Of a DNA stretch of 18,611 nt, positions 12,517-18,611 are shown piece after piece (the first letter of the stretch is position 1; each line of letters opens with the position of its first letter). Source of the DNA: an uncultured Collinsella sp. (GTDB lineage: Bacteria > Actinomycetota > Coriobacteriia > Coriobacteriales > Coriobacteriaceae); the NCBI GenBank assembly GCA_958438125.1, contig CAUBQN010000026.1:1-18611 (forward strand), in the 5' to 3' direction. A program made the translations under genes and the position numbers. The notes beneath the pieces were generated by a model. The model searched no databases. It had not been told where the DNA came from and worked only from the letters and a program-made list of their open reading frames with translations.

Positions 12517-13722
12517 CTACTTGACCTCGATGAGCTCATACTCGCTCGTGCCCAGGCCGATCTTCTCGGCGTGCGCGATGCACACGCGCCAGTCGGTGTC
12601 GGGATGCGTGATGCAGAAGGGATCCTTGGCCTGCTCGCCCTCCAGATGCTCGTGGTTGTGCTCCATCTTGGCCGCGCTATCGGTGAGCTCGGTGTTGGGC
12701 AGCGGCTCGGACGCCATGACGGCGTCGGCGCAGGCCTGGTCGATGGCGACCGGGTCGAAGCTCGCGAACATGCCGATGTCGCTGACGATAGGCGTATCGT
12801 TTTCGGGATGGCAGTCGCAGTTGGGGCTGATATCCATGGCAAGCGAGATATGGAAGCTCGGGCGGCCGTCGACAACGGCCTTCGTATACTCGGCGATCTT
12901 GCAGTTGAGCACGTCGGCCGCGGCTTCATAGCCGGGCTTGATGGCGTCCTGGTTGCACACGCCGATACAGCGGCCGCAACCCACGCAGCGATCGTGGTCG
13001 ATGGCGGCCACGTGCACCGTGCGGGTGTTGCCGTTGGCAAGCTCGCGCTCGCGGGTGTCGTCAAACGAGACAGCATTGTGCGCGCAAATCTTTTCGCAGG
13101 CACGGCAGCCAACGCAGTGCTCGGTCGCGACGTTCGGCTTGCCAGCGGCATGCTGCTCCATCTTGCCGGCACGGCTGCCGCCTCCCATGCCCAGGTTCTT
13201 CATGGCGCCGCCAAAGCCGGCCTGCTCATGGCCCTTAAAGTGCGTGAGGCTGATCACGATATCGGCATCCATGAGCGCCTGACCGATCTTGGCCTCGTGC
13301 ACGTACTCGCCGCCCTCGACCGGGACGAGCGCCTCGTCGGTGCCCTTGAGGCCGTCGGCGATGATGATCTGGCAACCCGTGGCATACGGGGTAAAGCCGT
13401 TCTGGTAGGCGGTATCGATGTGCTCGAGCGCGTTTTTGCGGCTACCGACATAGAGCGTGTTGCAGTCGGTGAGAAAGGGCTTGCCACCCAATTCCTTCAC
13501 GACGTCCGCGACGGCGCGGGCGTAGTTGGGGCGCAAAAAGCTCAGGTTGCCCAACTCGCCAAAGTGAATCTTGATGGCGACGAACTTGTTCTCAAAGTCG
13601 ATCTGCTCAATACCGGCGTGACGGATGAGGCGCTTGAGCTTGTCGAGCTGGCTCTCGCGAGCATGCGTGCGCAAGTTGGTGAAGTACACCTTAGCGGGTG
13701 CTGCGGGTGTAGTTGCGGTCAT
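12517..13722 (-). CDS. DUF362 protein with two [4Fe-4S] clusters
   Basis: 401 residues, cytoplasmic by sequence. A DUF362 domain (about 10-185) includes KIHFGELGNLSFLRP, VISLTHFKGHEQAGFGGAMKN and the Gly-rich LGMGGGSRAGK stretch. Then come two ferredoxin motifs, CVGCRACEKIC (Cys 203, 206, 209, 213) and CVGCGRCIGVC (Cys 246, 249, 252, 256). A second DUF362-like part follows (about 270-345, with DISPNCDCHPENDTPIVSDIGMFASFDPVAIDQAC). The protein probably carries electrons in an anaerobic redox step; partner and substrate are unknown. The ATG at 13722 follows GAGGGG. It is single-standing, with a bidirectional terminator downstream and a repeat cluster upstream. All eight cluster cysteines are intact. 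Confidence 0.92.
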   Translation of the reverse strand: MTATTPAAPAKVYFTNLRTHARESQLDKLKRLIRHAGIEQIDFENKFVAIKIHFGELGNLSFLRPNYARAVADVVKELGGKPFLTDCNTLYVGSRKNALEHIDTAYQNGFTPYATGCQIIIADGLKGTDEALVPVEGGEYVHEAKIGQALMDADIVISLTHFKGHEQAGFGGAMKNLGMGGGSRAGKMEQHAAGKPNVATEHCVGCRACEKICAHNAVSFDDTRERELANGNTRTVHVAAIDHDRCVGCGRCIGVCNQDAIKPGYEAAADVLNCKIAEYTKAVVDGRPSFHISLAMDISPNCDCHPENDTPIVSDIGMFASFDPVAIDQACADAVMASEPLPNTELTDSAAKMEHNHEHLEGEQAKDPFCITHPDTDWRVCIAHAEKIGLGTSEYELIEVK

Positions 13723-13773
13723 AGATATATCCCCTCGGTCTATATGGCGTTACAGACATAAGAGGATGGTACC

Positions 13774-13792
13774 AGTTAAAGCAGAGTTAAAG
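13774..13792 (-). promoter_or_regulatory. Direct repeats upstream of the DUF362 gene
   Basis: On the minus strand CTTTAACT occurs twice, exactly 11 bases apart (13792-13785 and 13781-13774), one helical turn. The arrangement TTTAAC-N5-TTTAAC is the form bound by OmpR/PhoB-type response regulators. It begins about 50 bases ahead of the start codon. TTGACT, which overlaps the upstream edge, could be a -35 box, but I see no convincing -10. Confidence 0.35.
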
Positions 13793-13800
13793 TCAAGTAC

Positions 13801-13975
13801 GGCACCCAGTCATTGGGGACAGACTTAAATGACTGAAACCACTCATTGGGGACGGACTTAAATGAGTGCCTCGCCACCTGGCAGCTAGGGACGTTCCTTT
13901 CCTGCCGGCAGCTGGGGACAGTCCTTGCCAGCACGGCCGGCGAACCGGCGAATCGGCAAAGACTGTCCCCGATGA
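13801..13975. repeat. REP-like repeat cluster, copy 2
   Basis: Two hairpins share the same 13-base loop type. CAGTCATT/AATGACTG spans 13807-13835 and CACTCATT/AATGAGTG spans 13840-13868. Both are enclosed by GGCAC/GTGCC (13801-13805, 13866-13870). A larger module follows (about 13871-13975), in which GGGGACAGTCCTTGCC (13914-13929) pairs with GGCAAAGACTGTCCCC (13955-13970) around a GC-rich inner hairpin. The module recurs at 17506-17612. It ends at the stop codon of the permease gene. This fills the gap between the DUF362 gene and the ABC permease. No RAYT transposase is in the window. Confidence 0.8.
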
Positions 13976-16642
13976 CTACTCCTGCACCTTGAGGGCTTCG
14001 GCCAGACTGACGCGCTTGATGGAGCGCGTGTGTAGCAGCGCCACGACCAGGTAGGTCGCAAAGCCAATACCGACGCATGCAGCCATGGACCAAGTGGGCA
14101 CGTAGATCTCGATATTGCCGTTGTAGGCGAGCAGCATCGAGCGGAAGATGGCCGTGAGCGAGCCAATAATGACCGGCAGGCTCAGCACGAGCGACGCCGC
14201 CACGCACAGCGTGATCGAGCGGATGTACAGATGCGAGATCTCGCTATCGCGATAGCCAAAGACTTTCATGTAGCTGATCGAACGGGCGCTGTGGTCGATC
14301 ACCGCCTTGGTCAGCAGGTACATAAACAGCAAGAAGATAAACACCGCGAGCCCGATCATCATTCCGATCATTTTGCTCATCATGCCGATGAACTGGTCGC
14401 CCACGGCCCGCATGTCGTCGGGCGTGGTGTCGCCGGCAAAGTAACGAGCATCGAGGTCGAGCTTCTCGTCGCTCACATAGCCGTTAAAGTAGGCGGCGTC
14501 GTTGTCGAACAGCTCGTTAAAGTCGTCGATACTCATATAGATATTCATGTCCGACTTGGAGCCCCAGGCACAGTCCTTGCCCGCGTACTCAAGGGAATAA
14601 TGCTCCCCCTCGTACTTGTCGACGAGCGTGACCTTCTGGCCCTCGCTCCAGCCAAACTTGTCGAGCAGGCCGCTGCCAAAGACGACGCGCCCATCGCCAA
14701 CGTTGAGGTCTTTCCAATAGCGCGAATCGGGCGAGATGCCGTAGACGGAAATCGTCTCCTCGCCATTACCATCGCCGCGGTCGTATTGCAGCTGGTAAAC
14801 AGCATATTTCTCGGTCTGTGCGATTGCGCCCGCGCCGTTGTCGGTCGTATTGACCGGGTGGATATCGTCGTTGTCAGTGTCGATCTTAGAGGCCTTGTCG
14901 ATCAGGTCGATAGCCCCGTCGCGGTCGTAGCCGAGGGCATCGGCAAGGTCATCGAGGCGCGCGTAGAGCGCATCCTTCTTGTCCTGGACCTTGGCAAGCG
15001 CATCCTGCGCCGCGGCCAGGCTCTCAGCAGACGGAGCGCTGGTCGCGGCATCGGCTGCCGCCTGCGCCGCATCGGCCGCGTCGTCAAGCTCGTCATCGGC
15101 ATCCTGGGCAGCGGTTAGCAGCGCGCCGTCAACCGACTGCAAGCGCTCGAGTGCCGACCACTGCTCGCGCTCCTCGGCAGTACCCTCGAGCTCCAGCGGC
15201 GCCTTGAGCGTGTACTGGTGCTCGGCGACCAGGCTCGTCTCGAGGTTGTCCGCGTAGTGCGTCATCGTGGGCAGAATCGCCAGGCCAAAGAGCAGCAGCA
15301 GCGACGCAAATGCAATGCCCACGAAGAGCGTGGCGAAGTTGCCCAGGTTGCGCAGGAAGATACGCAAGCGGAAGCGGGAAACAAAACCCATGCGTTCCGA
15401 CAGCTGCAGACCGCGCTTGGTACCCGACTTGCCGCTCGCCTCGTGGCGAAGGAACTGCAACGGCGTCTTGCCCATCTTGCGAAGCAGGCCCACCAGTGTA
15501 ATGAGGATGAGCGCGGCAGCGGGAACCACGGCGCACTTCACAAAGATCTCCCAGCTCCAGTACACCTGGAAGGGCGGCAGGCTGTACGAGCCGTAATACA
15601 GGCTACGCATAGGCTCGGTAAAGAACGCAATGCCGAGCGCGGTGCCCAGCAGCGCCGCGACCACGCCTACGATGGCGGGAAGCGCCAGGTAGTGCAGCAC
15701 AATCTCGCGACGACGATAGCCGCTGGCGAGCAGCGTGCCGATGATGGCGCTCTCCTCCTCGATGGTGGCGTCGGTAAGGACCACAAAGACAAACGCCATG
15801 ATCACGATGATAATGTCGAGCAGCGTCATCCACATCGTAGAGTCGCCGTCCACGTCGTCGCGCGCATAGCCAATGCCCTGATTGGAATCGGCGTCGATGA
15901 GGTCATCCACGCGCGCATCGGCATCGGTCAGCGCCTCGACCATATCCTGCTCCGCATCGATGCGATCCGCGGTGGGGAGGTCGCGATCGGTAAAGGTAAA
16001 GGAGTAGGTGTAGGCGGGCGCGCCGCCGACATCCTCGAGCGCGGCAAAGCCGGCATCGGTGACCTCGGCCACGCCGTACGTGATGGTGTTCACCGTAAAG
16101 TCCGAATTGTTGAGGAACAGCGCCTGGCTATCGGGCTGGGTCATGATGCCGCAGATGATGTAGGTGCGGCCCTCGAGCTCGACTTTATCGCCCACGGCGA
16201 GGCCGTTGTTGGTGGCAAAGATGCGATCGATGGCCACCTCGTCGTCCGCCCTGGGTTCCCTGCCCTCACAGTAGGACGCGATATCGACCTTAGCGCGGTG
16301 CGCATAGGTGCGCAGCGTGCGCTTGGTGCCGTCGTCGCCGGCGGTCTTTTTGATGATGGCGTCGATGGAGAAATTCTTGTAGAGCGTGACGCCGCCGACG
16401 TCGCCGGCTGCATCCTCGGCGGCCTTGAGTTGATCGTCGGTAGCCTCGAAGGAGGTGGTCACGCGGCCGTCCTCAATCGCGTACGCATCGCGCATGTCAT
16501 CGATAAGGCAGCCGATGGAATGCGCTGCGAGCAAAAATCCCGAGGTGAGAGCGATGCTTCCGCACATAAGCAAAAAGATGCCCAGGTACTTGCCGATATT
16601 GCGGCGCAGCTCGCGCGGGAGACGTTTTGCGAGAGGTGCCAT
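13976..16642 (-). CDS. FtsX/MacB-type ABC transporter permease
   Basis: About 888 residues from the ATG at 16642; a TTG at 16657 would overlap the ATPase gene. The order is a first membrane helix (about 22-45), then an extracytoplasmic domain (to about 275). A three-helix FtsX block follows (about 280-400, including DATIEEESAIIGTLLASGYRRREI), then a further helix near 450. A second extracytoplasmic domain has a long Ala/Asp-rich coiled-coil (about 510-590). The final FtsX block (about 780-885) includes KVFGYRDSEISHLYI. This duplicated form belongs to mechanotransmission-type exporters that act with an FtsX-style ATPase on envelope substrates or peptides. Substrate is unknown. It starts 8 bp after the ATPase stop, so one mRNA and one complex are expected. 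Its TAG stop coincides with the start of the repeat cluster at 13975. Confidence 0.9.
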   Translation of the reverse strand: MAPLAKRLPRELRRNIGKYLGIFLLMCGSIALTSGFLLAAHSIGCLIDDMRDAYAIEDGRVTTSFEATDDQLKAAEDAAGDVGGVTLYKNFSIDAIIKKTAGDDGTKRTLRTYAHRAKVDIASYCEGREPRADDEVAIDRIFATNNGLAVGDKVELEGRTYIICGIMTQPDSQALFLNNSDFTVNTITYGVAEVTDAGFAALEDVGGAPAYTYSFTFTDRDLPTADRIDAEQDMVEALTDADARVDDLIDADSNQGIGYARDDVDGDSTMWMTLLDIIIVIMAFVFVVLTDATIEEESAIIGTLLASGYRRREIVLHYLALPAIVGVVAALLGTALGIAFFTEPMRSLYYGSYSLPPFQVYWSWEIFVKCAVVPAAALILITLVGLLRKMGKTPLQFLRHEASGKSGTKRGLQLSERMGFVSRFRLRIFLRNLGNFATLFVGIAFASLLLLFGLAILPTMTHYADNLETSLVAEHQYTLKAPLELEGTAEEREQWSALERLQSVDGALLTAAQDADDELDDAADAAQAAADAATSAPSAESLAAAQDALAKVQDKKDALYARLDDLADALGYDRDGAIDLIDKASKIDTDNDDIHPVNTTDNGAGAIAQTEKYAVYQLQYDRGDGNGEETISVYGISPDSRYWKDLNVGDGRVVFGSGLLDKFGWSEGQKVTLVDKYEGEHYSLEYAGKDCAWGSKSDMNIYMSIDDFNELFDNDAAYFNGYVSDEKLDLDARYFAGDTTPDDMRAVGDQFIGMMSKMIGMMIGLAVFIFLLFMYLLTKAVIDHSARSISYMKVFGYRDSEISHLYIRSITLCVAASLVLSLPVIIGSLTAIFRSMLLAYNGNIEIYVPTWSMAACVGIGFATYLVVALLHTRSIKRVSLAEALKVQE

Positions 16643-16650
16643 GGCGCCGC

Positions 16651-17364
<714 letters not shown>

Positions 17365-17376
17365 GCTATCCCCCAT

Positions 17377-17456
17377 TGTTAGCCGCGTACTACTTTATGA
17401 GCGTAATAGTAAACCATGGCGAACTAATTTGGAGTGAGGCCTGGGATTTATTTCAG
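17377..17456 (-). promoter_or_regulatory. AT-richer upstream region of the ABC exporter unit
   Basis: This 80-bp stretch is lower in GC than its surroundings and must carry the promoter for the ATPase/permease unit unless transcription enters from upstream. TACTAT and CATAAA on the minus strand are possible -10 boxes, but no good -35 box is seen for either, so I do not name one. The rest of the 325-bp gap is the repeat cluster at 17457-17685. Confidence 0.3.
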
Positions 17457-17685
17457 ACTAGTCATTGGGGACGTTCTTAAATGACTAGTCGCAAGGGACA
17501 CTCTTTCGCCACCCGACAGCTGGGGACGTTCCTTATATGCCGGCAGCCGGGAACAGTCCTTGCCGGCCCGGTCGGCGAGCCGGCGAATCGGCAAAGACTG
17601 TCCCCGATGGCTAGTCGTTTAAGTCTGTCCCCAATGACCACTCTTGGTCGTTTAAGTCTGTCCCCAATGAGTACCCAATGACTAG
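17457..17685. repeat. REP-like repeat cluster, copy 3
   Basis: It is bounded by a perfect 12-bp inverted repeat, CTAGTCATTGGG (17458-17469) and CCCAATGACTAG (17674-17685). At the left, ACTAGTCATT/AATGACTAGT (17457-17489) forms a 10-bp stem around a 13-base loop. The middle (17506-17612) is the long module seen at 13871-13975, with GGCAAAGACTGTCCCC again at 17590-17605. At the right a 21-bp unit beginning GTTTAAGTCTGTCCCC is repeated exactly at 17617-17637 and 17650-17670, in inverse orientation to the left unit. It lies between the ABC-2 permease stop and the promoter region of the ABC exporter. Confidence 0.82.
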
Positions 17686-17689
17686 GTGG

Positions 17690-18611
17690 CTAGGCGTGGG
17701 ATTTGTTATGGGCGAGGGCTAGGCCTACGGCCGCGATGGCCACGGCAAAGAGTGCCGTGACGCCCAGATCGCAGGCGATGTCGCCCAGCACGGTGGACGT
17801 CAGGTCCGCGGCGAGCGCCTTGCCGATCGCATCGTTCACCCAATATGTCGGCACAAAGTGCGCCACCGTCTGCACGGCCGAGCCCATCAGCGACAGCGGC
17901 ATCCAAGCGCCGCCCAAAAACGTCATGAGCATGCCAAGCAGGTTGCCCACACCGTTGAGCAGTTCCTCGCGCGCACCCAGGCTCGAAAGCGCAAAGCCAA
18001 CGGCCAGCGGCGTGCACGCCAGGGCAAACGTCGCCGCCAGCGCCAGACACACACGGCCCACGCCGACCTCGGCGACCGCGCCGGCAAAACCCACGACACC
18101 CATCATGCTCGACACAAACCAGATGCAGACGGTGAGCACTGCAGCAGCCGCGAACACGGCAAGCGAGCGCTGGCGCTCGGAGACCGGGCCGGCCTCCATG
18201 CGGCGCACACGCTCGGGCTCGTTCATGCCCGAGAACACCAGTCCCACCGACACGATGACCGACGAGATGATCGCGTACGCGCCAAAGTTGAAGTACGACT
18301 CGAGCGTGGCGGCGGCAATCGAGTCGACCTTGACCTGCTCGATCTGGACCTCCGCGCGCTTGGCGGCGGCATGCTCGGCGGCCTTGGCGACGCTACCATT
18401 AGAGGCGGCGGGCTCTAGGGCCGCTGCAGCGCCCGCGAGCGAAATCCAGCGCGAGGCCTCAGCAGACGAAAGCGCCGCCGCCATGGTGCCGGCACCGTAG
18501 GTCACATCGAGCTTGGGCAGGGCCTCCCCCGCGCGGGCGGCCGCGACCAGGTCGTTCTCAAACCCCTCCGGGATAAAGAACACGCAGTCGGCGCTACCCT
18601 TGGCGCTGTTG
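17690..18611 (-). CDS. ABC-2 type transporter permease, partial at the right edge
   Basis: 306 residues are visible, and the frame stays open to the window edge, so the N-terminus is missing. The visible beginning is an extracytoplasmic segment (SADCVFFIPEGFENDLVAA, then an Ala-rich stretch of about 90 residues). It continues into a helix at LESYFNFGAYAIISSVIVSVG and about five more helices, including GNLLGMLMTFLGGAWMPLSL and FVPTYWVNDAIGKAL. This layout, a large outer loop then a block of helices with an FxPxxW-type re-entrant region, is typical of ABC-2 exporters of the NatB/YhaP kind (ABC2_membrane_3). An ATPase partner and often a second permease would be expected just outside the window. 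The TAG stop is five bases from the repeat cluster. Substrate is unknown. Confidence 0.87.
   Translation of the reverse strand, partial: NSAKGSADCVFFIPEGFENDLVAAARAGEALPKLDVTYGAGTMAAALSSAEASRWISLAGAAAALEPAASNGSVAKAAEHAAAKRAEVQIEQVKVDSIAAATLESYFNFGAYAIISSVIVSVGLVFSGMNEPERVRRMEAGPVSERQRSLAVFAAAAVLTVCIWFVSSMMGVVGFAGAVAEVGVGRVCLALAATFALACTPLAVGFALSSLGAREELLNGVGNLLGMLMTFLGGAWMPLSLMGSAVQTVAHFVPTYWVNDAIGKALAADLTSTVLGDIACDLGVTALFAVAIAAVGLALAHNKSHA

Noticed and set aside
13801..13975. A CRISPR array, suggested by short repeats
   Set aside because: Units differ in length and orientation, form hairpins, and have no regular unique spacers; no cas gene is present.

Overview
The window is GC-rich, densely coded DNA that looks like the chromosome of a gut Coriobacteriia actinobacterium of the Collinsella type. 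That assignment is an inference. It rests on an NRAMP-related transporter with the metal-site changes known from Eggerthella lenta, on overall gene content, and on intergenic REP-like repeats of a kind I associate with this group. No rRNA or tRNA gene is visible, so genus is not proven. Most genes lie on the minus strand; the exceptions are the truncated acyltransferase at the left edge, the transposase and one alpha/beta hydrolase.

Layout. 1-281: C-terminus of an SGNH-type acyltransferase. 365-1848: an apparently intact IS256-family element with imperfect inverted repeats and an 8-bp target duplication. It sits in the loop and right arm of what was the terminator hairpin of the transporter gene to its right. 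1884-5015: a two-gene minus-strand unit, an MgtE-like PRC/MgtE_N/CBS membrane protein followed by an NRAMP-related (probably Mg2+) transporter, behind a structured leader of about 200 nt. 5328-6734: a membrane-anchored polysaccharide-deacetylase homologue with altered active-site residues. 6807-7951: a YtxH protein and a PRC-barrel protein, translationally coupled. 8088-10319: a protein with a cyanophycin-synthetase-like N-terminal domain and a CNNM/CorC protein. 10430-11113: a hemolysin III/PAQR membrane protein, divergent from an alpha/beta hydrolase (11300-12265). 12303-12434: a long imperfect palindrome. 12517-13722: a DUF362 bis-[4Fe-4S] protein. 13976-17364: an FtsX/MacB-type ABC exporter (permease and ATPase). 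17690 to the right edge: an ABC-2 permease, truncated.

Two themes stand out. The first is magnesium and membrane-ion handling: the MgtE-like protein, the NRAMP-related transporter and the CorC/CNNM protein lie within about 8.5 kb. The MgtE-like protein has the cytosolic Mg2+-sensing parts of MgtE but no recognisable MgtE pore motif, and it is directly coupled to a transporter of another fold. The second is repeats. Three intergenic sites (5291-5330, 13801-13975, 17457-17685) carry the same REP-like hairpins, whose stem bases covary between copies. In two cases the repeat begins at the stop codon of the neighbouring gene.
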